Shown here piece after piece: positions 36,927 to 46,032 of a stretch of DNA of 64,000 nt (within the stretch, counting starts at the first letter, position 1; each line of letters opens with the position of its first letter). The notes beneath the pieces are model-generated. The model was not told the DNA's origin. It saw only the letters and a list, made by a program, of their open reading frames with translations, and searched no databases. This stretch comes from Thermococcus sp. MAR1 (GTDB lineage: Archaea; Methanobacteriota_B; Thermococci; Thermococcales; Thermococcaceae), in assembly GCF_012027305.1 (NCBI RefSeq), contig NZ_SNUF01000001.1, positions 558,001 to 622,000 of the forward strand. Direction: 5' to 3'. A program made the position numbers and the translations under genes.

Positions 36927-37676
36927 GTAGCGCTCGAACAGGTCTCTCTTCGCTTTGTTAATACCTCTCTCATCCCCCTTGAACTCGATGCCCGGATAAT
37001 CTATGTGCCACAGAACCAGGCCCTCAGCAGGGGCGGGCGGGATTTTTTTCGTGTAGATTCCCTCCAGCATGTTCTTCACCTCTCTGGCCTCGAGCAATCC
37101 CAAACCGCAGAAGCGGAGGGCGTTCACGATTCTTCTCGCCATCTCCCAGAGGAAGCTCTTGCCCTCAATCTCTATGACGTAGTAGCCGTGGCGCCGGCTC
37201 ACCCCAAGGCGGGTCAGCTCTCTAAGGGGGTCTTTTCCCGGCTCTAGTCTAGCGAAAGCGGAGAAATCGTGCGTTCCAATGAAAAGGGAGGCGCAGTTCC
37301 CCATGGCTTCCTCGTCGAACCCCTCATCAACCAGATAATACCGGTAGGTCTTTGACTTTGCCCAGAAACGCGGGTGGAAGTCGTTCGGCACCTCGGCAAC
37401 GCCGAGAACCCAGACATCGCGGAGGTGGTGGTTGAGAACCTCTCCCCTGAGTAGGTCGGCCCGGCCCTCGACGTCAAAGGCCACGACGTTGAAAAATGCG
37501 GAGACGCCCCTATCGGTTCTGGAAGCCCCTTTAAAGTTCGAACTCTCGGCGTCCCTTATTATCCCAAGCTTTGAGAGTACCCTTATGAGCTCCCCTTCAA
37601 CCGTCCTAACGTCTGGTTGCCTCTGAAACCCGTAGAATGCCGTGCCGTCGTACGCTATCCTGAGGGCCATCCTCAT
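36873..37676 (-). CDS. truA: tRNA pseudouridine synthase TruA
   Basis: This 267-residue enzyme makes pseudouridine at tRNA positions 38-40. The catalytic Asp is in GASRTDRGVSA. AYDGTAFYGFQRQP at the N-terminus and SFLWEMARRIVNAL near the C-terminus are family marks. A TATA (ATTTATACC) ends about 25 bases before ATG 37676, so the message is probably leaderless there. The 25-codon upstream extension lies beyond the promoter and is rejected. Confidence 0.93.
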   Translation of the reverse strand: MRMALRIAYDGTAFYGFQRQPDVRTVEGELIRVLSKLGIIRDAESSNFKGASRTDRGVSAFFNVVAFDVEGRADLLRGEVLNHHLRDVWVLGVAEVPNDFHPRFWAKSKTYRYYLVDEGFDEEAMGNCASLFIGTHDFSAFARLEPGKDPLRELTRLGVSRRHGYYVIEIEGKSFLWEMARRIVNALRFCGLGLLEAREVKNMLEGIYTKKIPPAPAEGLVLWHIDYPGIEFKGDERGINKAKRDLFERYSRALTRAALLGDLLIEL

Positions 37677-37740
37677 GGTTGGTGAATCTGGTGGAGGGTA
37701 TAAATGTCTTTCCCAGAGCCGTCTTTGGAATATCGCCAAA

Positions 37741-37781
37741 TTACTTTGCAAAAGTAAACCCTGATTTTGGATTCAATCCAA
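37741..37781. promoter_or_regulatory. two perfect dyads upstream of a 31-codon gene
   Basis: TTACTTT-GCA-AAAGTAA (37741-37757) and TTGGATT-C-AATCCAA (37767-37781) are two perfect 7-base inverted repeats with centres 25 bases apart. They lie just upstream of a TATA-like ATTGATAAA (37798-37806). They resemble operator sites, possibly also affecting divergent truA. No binding protein can be named. Confidence 0.45.
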
Positions 37782-37838
37782 TGGAAGTGGAGAAAGATTG
37801 ATAAAGAGCCTTAATTAGTTGTACTTGGAGGTGGGAAG

Positions 37839-37934
37839 ATGGAATGGATCTGGGATATGGAGATATTCACAAACGTCACGAACTTTGAGATAATGTGCAC
37901 GTTCCTTTATAAGGGCCTAAAAAAAGGGGATTAA
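37839..37934 (+). CDS. possible 31-residue small protein
   Basis: ATG 37839 opens 31 codons ending in TAA. The ATG lies 5 bases after a full SD, GGAGGTG (37827-37833), and about 33 bases after a TATA-like sequence. The product begins MEWIWDMEIFTN and ends YKGLKKGD: an aromatic, acidic N-terminus, one Cys and a basic tail. It has no strong membrane helix. It overlaps the end of pheT by 4 bases on the other strand. I know no family. The expression signals are better than chance would give, but coding is unproven. Confidence 0.5.
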   Translation: MEWIWDMEIFTNVTNFEIMCTFLYKGLKKGD

Positions 37935-39637
37935 AGATAAGGCTCCCTGTAGAGCGGCCACAGGAACAGCTCGAAGGCCGCTACTGGCATTTCTATTCCC
38001 CAATTTTCTAGAACGGCCGGATGGATTTCCCCGATAATGCCGATTTCTTTCCCGTCCACGATGATTCTTCCCGCCCTGCCCGGAATGAAGCTTGGGTGCT
38101 CTATTTCTTCAAGCCCGTACTTGAAGCCGAGGTGGCGCATAACGCTTTCCAGTATCTCCTTGGCCTCGGTAAAGGTTACGCGTGGGTGAGCTAAGGCAAC
38201 CGCCAGCTTGCTCTCGCTCACGGTCTTCGTTTCTCTGCTTTCGTCTATCAGCGTGACCTTTCCGACCTCGAAGATCCTCTGTGGGTATTCCTCGTGGGTG
38301 TTCTGGCTCAGGAAATCGAGCAGGCTCGGGGTGAGCCACACTCTGAGGGCAGACCACTTGGGGCTTATCGGGTTCTCTATCTCGACGAGCTCCGCCGGCG
38401 GGTTGTTGAAGTAGTCTCTCCCGTATTCCAGGTTCATCTTTTCATACTGAGCCTCTCTGTTGGTGAGGTTGAAGGTCATGACCTCCTGCAGGCCGAAGCC
38501 GACCATGAGCTCCCTGACGGCGTCCTCGAATTCGACGAACTTGTCCCCCCTGCCCTGGACGGCAAGCTTCGGCTCCTCAGGTTCGATCTCGTTATAGCCG
38601 TAGGCTATGAGGACATCCTCCAGAACGTCGCGGGCGTGCATTATGTCATCGCGGAAAGCCGGATAGAGGAGTTTTGCCTTCCCGTCAACCAACTTGACAT
38701 CGTACATCATTCTCTCGAGGAGGCCCTTGATCTCCTCGTCACTCAGCTCAAGGCCGGTGAGCCTCTTGATGTAGTCCAGCTCGACCTCGAACTCCTTCGG
38801 GGCCAGGTCCGGTGTCTCAACCTCGAAGTCTGGATAGACGACCTTAACGCTCTTTATCTTTCCGCCGCGTTCGGCTAAAGCCGTGACTACGACGTTTAAA
38901 GCCAGCATTATCTTCTTCAGATCCCAGCCGGTGACGTCAACGAAGACTCTCCTCGTTTCTGTGGTCACCCTGCCGGTTATCTCCGAGTTTATGATTGGGG
39001 GCATCGAGAGAACTTTGCCCTCGCTGTCCACGAGGAGCGGGTAGTAGGGCTTGTCCTTGATGAGGTGGCCGTACTCCCTGCCCTTCTCGTGCCTCTCAAG
39101 GATTTCTTCCAGCGTGAGCTCCTCCTCGAAGCCCAGCGGGACGAACTTCTCGCTCTTCTCAGCGGCGCGGTAGTATATTGGCGGCTTCACCTTATCAAAG
39201 TCGAAGATGCCTATGGCGACCTCTCTTCTCCTCCTCCCGAAGGTTAAAGCCACCTTCTCCTGGAGGTTTATCATCTGCTTTAGCGCCTCTTCATCGAGGC
39301 TCAGTCCCTCAACTATCGCGTAGACACCATACGGGCGGATGTTTTTCAGCTTCTCGTCAACGTAAACGGTTACACTGCTCTTCTCGACATCATATTTTGG
39401 AAGACCGCTCTCGAAGCCGAGCGCCCAGCGTATCTGCCTCGCTATTCCTTCCGCACTCCATAGGTCGGGCCTGTTGGTGTCTTTCGAGTCGGCCTTGAAG
39501 TAAAGCTCCCCGTTCTCCTCCCAGACGTCGTCCAGCTCGCACTTCGCGTAGAGGAAGAGGTCCTCCCACTCCTCAACCGTGAAGCTCTTCCCGATGAGCC
39601 TTTCCAGATCCCGCTTTGACACATCGAACTTGGGCAT
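37931..39637 (-). CDS. pheT: phenylalanyl-tRNA synthetase beta subunit
   Basis: This is the 568-residue beta subunit of archaeal-type PheRS. It has an N-terminal B1-like domain, a B3/B4 editing region (RREVAIGIFDFDKVKPPIYYRA) and B5 domain, and a C-terminal catalytic-like domain (LQEVMTFNLTNREAQ, VEIENPISPKWSALRVWLTPSLL). It lacks the tRNA-binding EMAP and FDX-ACB domains of bacterial PheT, as is normal in archaea. SD GAGGTGAT lies 3 bases before the ATG. It is 9 bases after pheS. Confidence 0.96.
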   Translation of the reverse strand: MPKFDVSKRDLERLIGKSFTVEEWEDLFLYAKCELDDVWEENGELYFKADSKDTNRPDLWSAEGIARQIRWALGFESGLPKYDVEKSSVTVYVDEKLKNIRPYGVYAIVEGLSLDEEALKQMINLQEKVALTFGRRRREVAIGIFDFDKVKPPIYYRAAEKSEKFVPLGFEEELTLEEILERHEKGREYGHLIKDKPYYPLLVDSEGKVLSMPPIINSEITGRVTTETRRVFVDVTGWDLKKIMLALNVVVTALAERGGKIKSVKVVYPDFEVETPDLAPKEFEVELDYIKRLTGLELSDEEIKGLLERMMYDVKLVDGKAKLLYPAFRDDIMHARDVLEDVLIAYGYNEIEPEEPKLAVQGRGDKFVEFEDAVRELMVGFGLQEVMTFNLTNREAQYEKMNLEYGRDYFNNPPAELVEIENPISPKWSALRVWLTPSLLDFLSQNTHEEYPQRIFEVGKVTLIDESRETKTVSESKLAVALAHPRVTFTEAKEILESVMRHLGFKYGLEEIEHPSFIPGRAGRIIVDGKEIGIIGEIHPAVLENWGIEMPVAAFELFLWPLYREPYL

Positions 39638-39646
39638 GCTATCACC

Positions 39647-41149
39647 TCACCACACCAGTTTCGCTTCCCTGAGCCATCTTAAGTCGTAGCTGAAGAGGTA
39701 GCGTATGTCGTCTATTCCGAGCTTGAACATTGCCAGCCTGTCTATTCCTATTCCCCATGCTATGACCGGGACGTCTATGCCAAGGGCCTTTGTCATCTCC
39801 TCGCGGAAGATTCCGGCACCGCCGAACTCGACCCAGCCGAGCTCTGGGTGATAGGCGCTCATCTGGACGCTCGGCTCCGTGAACGGGTAATAGTCAGGTA
39901 AAAATTTCACCTTCTTCGCTCCAGCTATCTCCACCGCGAAGCGCTTGAGTATTCCGAGGAGGTGTTTGAAGGTCAGGTCTTCGCCGACGACGAAGCCGTC
40001 AACCTGGTTGAACTCTATGAGGTGCGTCCTGTCGAGAACGTCCGGACGGAAGACACGCTGGATTGTGAAGTACTTCCCTGGAATCTCAACGCCTCTCGCG
40101 AGCTGTCTGGCATCTAAAGCCGTTCCATGCGCCCTGGGCATAAGGAGCATCGCCCTCTCCGGAGACCAGACGTAGCCCCATCCCCTTGAACCTGCCAGAC
40201 CGTGCTCGTGGGAAGCCCTTACCCTTTCGACCAGGTCTTTTCCGGGCAGGTGGCCGCTCTTCGGGTATTTGAGCTGGTAAGTGTCGGTCCAGTCTCTCGC
40301 CGGGTGGTTCTGGGGCTGGAAGAGTGCATCGAAGTTCCAGAACTGGGTCTCTATGAGGCTGTCAACGGTCATCTCTATGAAGCCCATCTCGATTAATCTT
40401 CTCCTCAGTTTGTCGAGGAAAGCCCTGTACGGCTGCTTCTTGCCGGGGTAGAATCTCCTTACAGGGGCCTGGATGTTGAAGCGCTTGAACTCGACTTTCC
40501 TCCACTTGCCGGACTTTATCAGCTCGGGGGTAAGGGTCGATACCTCCTCTTTCAGCTCAAGGCCCTTCCTGACGAGCTCTTCCCCTTCAGGGGTCATCTC
40601 CACGAATCTCTCGGTTGCTGTGTCTTCCTCGGCTATTTTTCTCCTCTTAAGCTCCTTGGCCGGAACCAGTTTCTCAACTTCACTCAGAGGTACGACTTCC
40701 CTCTCGGCGAGGAGCTTGAGGACTTTATCAATGGGCCTCTCCTCCGCGTTCATTCCCTTCTCGGTGATTTCAAGAACTAGCCTCCCCTCCTCCTTTCTCA
40801 CGGATGCCCAGCCTTCTTTCCTCAGAAGGCCGACTATCGGTTTCAGCTCATCCTCGCTGAGAACCTCACGCAGGTCGTCCAGGGTTACCTTTCTCTTCTC
40901 TTTTAGAACCCTCAGAGCCCTCCACTCGGGGAGACCTATTTCAGCGTACTTTCTTCCGGTCTCGGTTAGCTTTGCTATTCTTTTGCTTCTTTCCTCGAGC
41001 CTCGCCAGCCCTTTGCTCTGGAGTCCTAGGACGGAGCGCATGACCGCGACCTGGTCGAGGCCAGTTTTCTCGACGAGTTCTTCAAATTTGACCCTTTTAA
41101 CCTCGTTGAGCTTTATGAGCGTGAGTTTCTCCTGGTAGCTTAACTCCAT
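39647..41149 (-). CDS. pheS: phenylalanyl-tRNA synthetase alpha subunit
   Basis: This is a 500-residue catalytic subunit. The first 200 residues form the archaeal/eukaryotic winged-helix N-terminal domains (repeated [38 protein letters not shown]). The class II core includes [12 protein letters not shown] (motif 1), [21 protein letters not shown] (motif 2) and [10 protein letters not shown] (motif 3). SD AAGGAGGTGAG precedes the ATG. Cotranscribed with pheT. Confidence 0.97.
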   Translation of the reverse strand: MELSYQEKLTLIKLNEVKRVKFEELVEKTGLDQVAVMRSVLGLQSKGLARLEERSKRIAKLTETGRKYAEIGLPEWRALRVLKEKRKVTLDDLREVLSEDELKPIVGLLRKEGWASVRKEEGRLVLEITEKGMNAEERPIDKVLKLLAEREVVPLSEVEKLVPAKELKRRKIAEEDTATERFVEMTPEGEELVRKGLELKEEVSTLTPELIKSGKWRKVEFKRFNIQAPVRRFYPGKKQPYRAFLDKLRRRLIEMGFIEMTVDSLIETQFWNFDALFQPQNHPARDWTDTYQLKYPKSGHLPGKDLVERVRASHEHGLAGSRGWGYVWSPERAMLLMPRAHGTALDARQLARGVEIPGKYFTIQRVFRPDVLDRTHLIEFNQVDGFVVGEDLTFKHLLGILKRFAVEIAGAKKVKFLPDYYPFTEPSVQMSAYHPELGWVEFGGAGIFREEMTKALGIDVPVIAWGIGIDRLAMFKLGIDDIRYLFSYDLRWLREAKLVW

Positions 41150-41220
41150 AAGCTCACCTCCTTGGGTTGAGTTTGAGAAGAGTTACTTAAGAATTGCGGT
41201 GGAAGAAAAGGGAAAACGAG

Positions 41221-42273
41221 TCAACCCTTGTGCGGGAAGAAGACGACCTTTCCGGTCTTGCCCGCCCTCATCAGCTCGAAGGCCTCCTCGAAATCATCAA
41301 AGCCCTTGTATTTGTGGGTGATTATCGGGTCAAGGTTGAGCTTGCCGCTCTGGATTAGGCTGGACACTGTGTACCAGGTCTCCCAGAGGTGCCTTCCAGT
41401 TATGCCGTGAACCTCGAGGGCCTTGAAGATTATCAGGTTGTTGAAGTCCAGAGTAACGTCGCGCGGGAACAGACCGAGCAGTGAGACCCTTCCACCGGGT
41501 GTGGTGGCCTTGAGACCCTGTTCGAGAGCCTTCGGCGCTCCACTGAATTCTAGGAACACCTCAACTCCGGCCCCGTCGGTTACGTCCATCACGAACTTAA
41601 CCGGGTCCTCCTCGAAGGGATTAACCACGTAGTCGGCGCCAACTTTTTTGGCCAGCTCGCGCCTGAATTCGCTCGGTTCGCTCACGATAACTGGATACGC
41701 CCCGGATGCCTTTGCGACGGCAATTCCAAGGAGTCCGAGCGGGCCAGCACCGGTTATGAGTGTACTCCTGCCGGCTATTGGCCCTGCCAGAACGGTATCG
41801 ACGGCGTTGCCGAGCGGCTCCTGGAGGGTAGCATACTCGGGCTTCATTCCCTTCGGGTTCTTCCAGGCGTTCTGGGCCGGAACTATCGCGTATTCCGCGA
41901 AAACACCGTCCATATCGACGCCGAAGATCTTCGTGTTCTGGCAGACGTGGTAGCGATTGTGCCTGCAGGCGTAGCACTTGCCGCAGACGATGTGGGTCTC
42001 GGCACTTATGTAGTCGCCGACCTCGAGGGTGTCGACACCTGGGCCGACCTCGATGACCTCACCGGCTACCTCGTGTCCCATAATCTGGGGTGGCTTGATC
42101 CTGCTCTGGGCCCACTCGTTCCATTCGTAGATGTGGAGGTCAGTTCCGCATATACTGGTGGCGAGAACCTTGATGAGAACCTCACCGGGCCCGGGCTTTG
42201 GAACGTCGACCTCGACGAGCTCGGCACCGTAAGCGGGCTTGGTTTTTACAATAGCTGGCATTTTCTCGGCCAT
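41221..42273 (-). CDS. tdh: L-threonine 3-dehydrogenase
   Basis: This 350-residue zinc alcohol dehydrogenase family enzyme oxidises threonine to 2-amino-3-ketobutyrate with NAD+. Catalytic zinc ligands are in [12 protein letters not shown] and MGHEVAGEV. The structural zinc Cys are in [15 protein letters not shown]. The Rossmann loop is [10 protein letters not shown]. Length equals that of the T. kodakarensis enzyme. ATG 42273 fits the SD GGAGATGAT better than 42282. Confidence 0.93.
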   Translation of the reverse strand: MAEKMPAIVKTKPAYGAELVEVDVPKPGPGEVLIKVLATSICGTDLHIYEWNEWAQSRIKPPQIMGHEVAGEVIEVGPGVDTLEVGDYISAETHIVCGKCYACRHNRYHVCQNTKIFGVDMDGVFAEYAIVPAQNAWKNPKGMKPEYATLQEPLGNAVDTVLAGPIAGRSTLITGAGPLGLLGIAVAKASGAYPVIVSEPSEFRRELAKKVGADYVVNPFEEDPVKFVMDVTDGAGVEVFLEFSGAPKALEQGLKATTPGGRVSLLGLFPRDVTLDFNNLIIFKALEVHGITGRHLWETWYTVSSLIQSGKLNLDPIITHKYKGFDDFEEAFELMRAGKTGKVVFFPHKG

Positions 42274-42426
42274 GGCAATCATCTCCTTAACCTTACAATG
42301 CCTATCTGAACGGGGGATGATATAAACCTTTTGCGGCTGGGTGTGGGAGCGGAGATGCTTTCCCGGCCTATTGGAAAACCTTATATCCTCTTTTGAGTAT
42401 TTTCCACTTGATAAGGGGGTTTAAAG

Positions 42427-43170
42427 ATGGCGCTGATAGTAGTAACGGGGAGGGGCGGTGCTGGAAAGACCACGATGACCGCTAACCTTAGCACTTACCT
42501 GGCCATGCGGGAGTATCGTGTGCTGGCGGTAGATGGTGACCTTTACCTCCCCAACCTTGGCTTTCACTTCTCCCTTGACACCGTCAAGTATACCCTCCAC
42601 TCCCTTCTGAGGAACCCGGACATCGACCCGGAATGGGCAATATACAAGCACCCTCAGACTGGGGTCCATGTCATGCCTGGGAGTACTCAGCTCCAGGACG
42701 TTCTCGGAATCTCGCCGAGGAGGCTGGTGGAGATACTTGAGAAGGTCAAATACAAGTTTGGGGTTGTATTCGTGGACTCCCCAACGGGTATTCCCTTTGA
42801 TACTCTCCCGACCTTTGAGGTGGCAAACTATCAGCTGATAGTGGTGGAGATTGAACGCTCCCCCATCTACTCCTTCGAGACCATGGTGAAGAACGAGATT
42901 GAGAAGCTCAAGGTTTTGGGCGAGAGGTACAACCTCAACATCGGCGTCATCCTGAACAAAGTTAGGGAATCCGCCGATGTCGTTGAGAAGATTGTTGAGG
43001 CGGTTGAGAGCGACCTCGACGTTCCCGTCATTGGATGGATCCCCTTCGACTACAACGTTCCTGAATCCATCAACGAGGGCATTCCAATCGTCAAGTACTT
43101 CCCCGAGAGCGACGCTGCCATAGCCCTGAGGGAAACGGGGGAGATACTTGAGGAGTGGATATTCGGCTGA
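42427..43170 (+). CDS. MinD/ParA-like ATPase
   Basis: This is a 247-residue deviant-Walker ATPase. The P-loop is VVTGRGGAGKTTMTAN, with VDGDLYLPNLGFHF (switch I region) and VVFVDSPTGIPFDT (switch II region). The usual signature Lys (KGGxGKT) is replaced by Arg 9. No ParB or MinE-like partner is near. A short C-terminal helix (ALRETGEILEEWIFG) might bind membrane. SD GGGGGT precedes the ATG. It is followed 17 bases later by hmgA. Confidence 0.85.
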   Translation: MALIVVTGRGGAGKTTMTANLSTYLAMREYRVLAVDGDLYLPNLGFHFSLDTVKYTLHSLLRNPDIDPEWAIYKHPQTGVHVMPGSTQLQDVLGISPRRLVEILEKVKYKFGVVFVDSPTGIPFDTLPTFEVANYQLIVVEIERSPIYSFETMVKNEIEKLKVLGERYNLNIGVILNKVRESADVVEKIVEAVESDLDVPVIGWIPFDYNVPESINEGIPIVKYFPESDAAIALRETGEILEEWIFG

Positions 43171-43187
43171 TTTCTGGAGGTGTTTGC

Positions 43188-44414
43188 ATGAACGTGGAAG
43201 AGCTTGTGGATAAGGTAGCGGGCGGAGAAATAAAGCTCCACCAGGTTGAGAGGTACACAAACGGCGATAAGAAACTCGCCACTGAAATAAGGAGGAGGGC
43301 GCTTGAAAAGAAGCTCGGTGTTAGCCTTGAGAACATAGGGCACTACTCGATAGACCCCGAGAGGGTCATAGGCAAGAACATCGAGAACATGATAGGCGTC
43401 GTCCAGATACCGATGGGAGTTGCCGGCCCTCTTAAAATCAACGGGGAATACGCCAAGGGCGAGTTCTACATCCCCCTCGCCACCACCGAGGGAGCGCTAG
43501 TTGCAAGCGTCAACCGTGGCTGCTCCGCCTTGACAGAGGCGGGTGGGGTGAAGACTACGATAATAGACGACAAGATGACCCGAGCGCCCCTTCTCAAGTG
43601 CCCCGACGCGAGAAGAGCTAGGGAAGTCGCCGAGTGGGTAAAGGCTAATCTCGACTACCTCCAGGAGAAGGCCGTCAGCAAGGTCACCAGACACGGAAAG
43701 CTGAGGGACGTTAAGCCCTACATCGTCGGCAACAACCTCTATCTCCGGTTCGAGTTCAAGACCGGAGATGCCATGGGCATGAACATGGTCACCATATCAA
43801 GCGAGGAGATAATGAAGGTCATCGAGGAGCACTTCCCGGACGTGAAGTACCTCGCCCTCTCGGGCAATCTCTGCGTGGACAAGAAGCCGAACGCGATGAA
43901 CTTCATCAACGGCCGTGGGAAGACCGTTATTGCCGAGGCCATAATCCCGCGCGAGATAGTCGAGAAGAAGCTGAAAACCACTCCGGAGCTCATAGCCGAG
44001 GTCAACTACAGGAAGAACCTCATCGGTTCGGCCCAGGCCGGTTCCTATGGCTTCAATGCTCACTTTGCCAACATAGTTGGTGCAATATTCCTCGCAACCG
44101 GCCAGGACGAGGCTCAGATTACCGAGGGCTCGCACGGCATAACCCTCGCGGAGGTTACCCCCGAGGGAGACCTCTACATCAGCGTCACCATGCCGAGCCT
44201 TGAGATTGGGACGGTCGGCGGAGGAACTCGCGTCCCGACCCAGAGGGAGGCGCTGAGCATAATGGGCGTTGCCGGCGGCGGAGATCCGCCCGGTACAAAC
44301 GCCAAAAAGTTCGCCGAGATAATAGCCGGTGCAGTTCTCGCCGGGGAGCTTTCTCTCCTCGCGGCAATAGCGGCGAAGCATCTGGCGAAGGCACACGCCG
44401 AGCTGGGGCGTTAG
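43188..44414 (+). CDS. hmgA: HMG-CoA reductase (class I, archaeal)
   Basis: This is a 408-residue soluble catalytic domain that reduces HMG-CoA to mevalonate with NADPH, the committed step to archaeal ether lipids. Signatures include ENMIGVVQIPMGVAGPL, TTEGALVASVNRG (catalytic Glu), TGDAMGMNM, and GTVGGGTRVPTQ. There are no membrane helices, as expected in archaea. ATG 43188 lies 5 bases after GGAGGTG. Its stop overlaps the opposing orphan gene by 4 bases. Confidence 0.97.
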   Translation: MNVEELVDKVAGGEIKLHQVERYTNGDKKLATEIRRRALEKKLGVSLENIGHYSIDPERVIGKNIENMIGVVQIPMGVAGPLKINGEYAKGEFYIPLATTEGALVASVNRGCSALTEAGGVKTTIIDDKMTRAPLLKCPDARRAREVAEWVKANLDYLQEKAVSKVTRHGKLRDVKPYIVGNNLYLRFEFKTGDAMGMNMVTISSEEIMKVIEEHFPDVKYLALSGNLCVDKKPNAMNFINGRGKTVIAEAIIPREIVEKKLKTTPELIAEVNYRKNLIGSAQAGSYGFNAHFANIVGAIFLATGQDEAQITEGSHGITLAEVTPEGDLYISVTMPSLEIGTVGGGTRVPTQREALSIMGVAGGGDPPGTNAKKFAEIIAGAVLAGELSLLAAIAAKHLAKAHAELGR

Positions 44415-45061
44415 CCTTTTTTCTTTTCTTCCGTTCCGAGCCGGATAACGAAGACCTTTGTGCGGGTTTCTCCCGTTGAGATGACCTCTACTCCTCTGAA
44501 ATAGAGCAGTGAGAATGGATAGTCGAGTATCAGATAAATGATTAGGGCAAAAATTATTGTGCCGAGAAGACCAGCCCAGTAATTTCCGAACTCCATCACG
44601 GATGAGAAAACAACACCACCTAACAGACTCACCAGAAAGTTCAGCGTGGAGCGGTGCTTGTGCCTTATCCCGCCAACCTTTCCATTGCCTATGATCCTGA
44701 GAAGTTCACGCAGTCCCTCTTTTCTCCGCACCCTGAAGGCCAGGGTAAACTCAATCCCCGGGATGTCCATGAGGTCAATCGGGACACTTGATTCGAGCAG
44801 ATAAAGGACACGGTTTAGATCGGTTTTTACCTCTACCACGCCAAGAAACGCCATTCCTTCATAAAGAGAATCTCCCTCAGTTTCCAAAAGGTACGGATCT
44901 GGGTCTATCAGCCGTGTGTACCGTACACCCTTAAGGTTCAGGTGTTCTTCCACAATCTTCGTGCATTCTGAAAGAGATTCACACCTAACGCTGGCATATT
45001 TGAGGATCTTTCCTCCGCTTATTAGGTGGAACGTTCTCCTAACCCGTTCCCTTAAAGCCAT
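44411..45061 (-). CDS. membrane protein of unknown function
   Basis: This is a 216-residue protein. Residues 1-140 are soluble alpha/beta with charged repeats. Two hydrophobic helices follow (about 146-163 and 167-190), then a basic tail ending EEKKKG. I do not recognise a family. Codon use is more A/T-rich than the flanking genes. It shares an AT-rich divergent promoter region with the next orphan gene. Confidence 0.6.
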   Translation of the reverse strand: MALRERVRRTFHLISGGKILKYASVRCESLSECTKIVEEHLNLKGVRYTRLIDPDPYLLETEGDSLYEGMAFLGVVEVKTDLNRVLYLLESSVPIDLMDIPGIEFTLAFRVRRKEGLRELLRIIGNGKVGGIRHKHRSTLNFLVSLLGGVVFSSVMEFGNYWAGLLGTIIFALIIYLILDYPFSLLYFRGVEVISTGETRTKVFVIRLGTEEKKKG

Positions 45062-45332
45062 CGTTAAGAATACCTTCCGGAGTTTAAAACTTTCACCCTT
45101 TGTAAAGCCTGTTGGTTTGCCACTTGGTATTGTTAGTGAAGAATTTCTCTCATTTTGCCACGTTTATAGCTGAAGTTTGGGATGTTACGCTCTATACTGT
45201 CCTGTACTGTAACATCTTATGGATTTTTATCTTGATTTTACCTGTTTTTGTTGCCATTCTCACAATTTTCCTGACGTGAGTTTGGAGAAAAGTTAATTTA
45301 GGACATTTTTCAATGTGTGTTGGGGGAATCCA

Positions 45333-46016
45333 ATGATCCCTGTTGAAATTGGAGGGCACACCTGCAAATCCATACTAGTAAGCTCAACCTCAAAGCTGTT
45401 TGAACTACTGTTCGCGGACGTGGTTATCCAGTCCCCTACCTACAAGAGCTTCCTCCTCGATAGTGGGCTTTACATCGTTGATTCCCACGGAACAAAGCTT
45501 CTACGAATGGAATGCTCAAGAGGAAAAGGGGTCCTGCTGGACGAGTTCTATTACCTGGGTATACCCCCCGAAACCGTTATCGAGACGTATCTGACAGCAC
45601 TTTTCAATCTTCTCGAGATGGTCAAGATCCGTGAAAAACTGTTCCCGGAGTATTACGTGCTCGATAAGGTGGTTCAACCTGAAAAAATCGAGATTAAAGA
45701 TCATCCCGCGGGGTTCCGAAGAGGAACGTATACACTTATAGATGAACTCCTCGCCAGAAACTACCGGCGGATTAAAATAGGGACCCCTCGAAAGCTGGCC
45801 AGGGTACGTTATGACCCACTGGAGGCTTTTGGGGCCCGGGTGCTTGCCAACACGATTCTGCTGTTTGATAAAAAAGACCTCCGGGAGCTGGCTTTTTTAC
45901 ACTTCAAAGACCACAGGATAGCGAGAACGCTCTACACCCATTCAACGGACTCATACCTTAACAGTGCGTTTTTTGGTTACCTGAAATTCAAAGTCCGCAA
46001 GTTCTTGGGGGTCTAA
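45333..46016 (+). CDS. orphan protein of unknown function
   Basis: This is a 227-residue soluble protein with no motif I know. Its N-terminal strands (IPVEIGGHTCKSILV, YIVDSHGTKLLRMECSRGKGVLLDEFYYLG) suggest a beta-rich module, followed by helices rich in Arg/Lys and Phe (FFGYLKFKVRKFLGV at the end). ATG 45333 lies 4 bases after TGGGGGAA. A TATA-like AAGTTAATTTA is found about 40 bases upstream. Locally A/T-rich, it may have been acquired by transfer. Confidence 0.6.
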   Translation: MIPVEIGGHTCKSILVSSTSKLFELLFADVVIQSPTYKSFLLDSGLYIVDSHGTKLLRMECSRGKGVLLDEFYYLGIPPETVIETYLTALFNLLEMVKIREKLFPEYYVLDKVVQPEKIEIKDHPAGFRRGTYTLIDELLARNYRRIKIGTPRKLARVRYDPLEAFGARVLANTILLFDKKDLRELAFLHFKDHRIARTLYTHSTDSYLNSAFFGYLKFKVRKFLGV

Positions 46017-46032
46017 TGAAAAATATGGGGCC

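Noticed and set aside
40473-41138. Ser-rich plus-strand frame opposite pheS
   Set aside because: Low-complexity shadow of the winged-helix region of PheS.
45136-45279. 47-codon frame with hydrophobic C-terminus in the AT-rich spacer
   Set aside because: No clear SD. T-rich DNA yields Phe/Leu/Ile frames by chance. Kept only as a note in the island finding.
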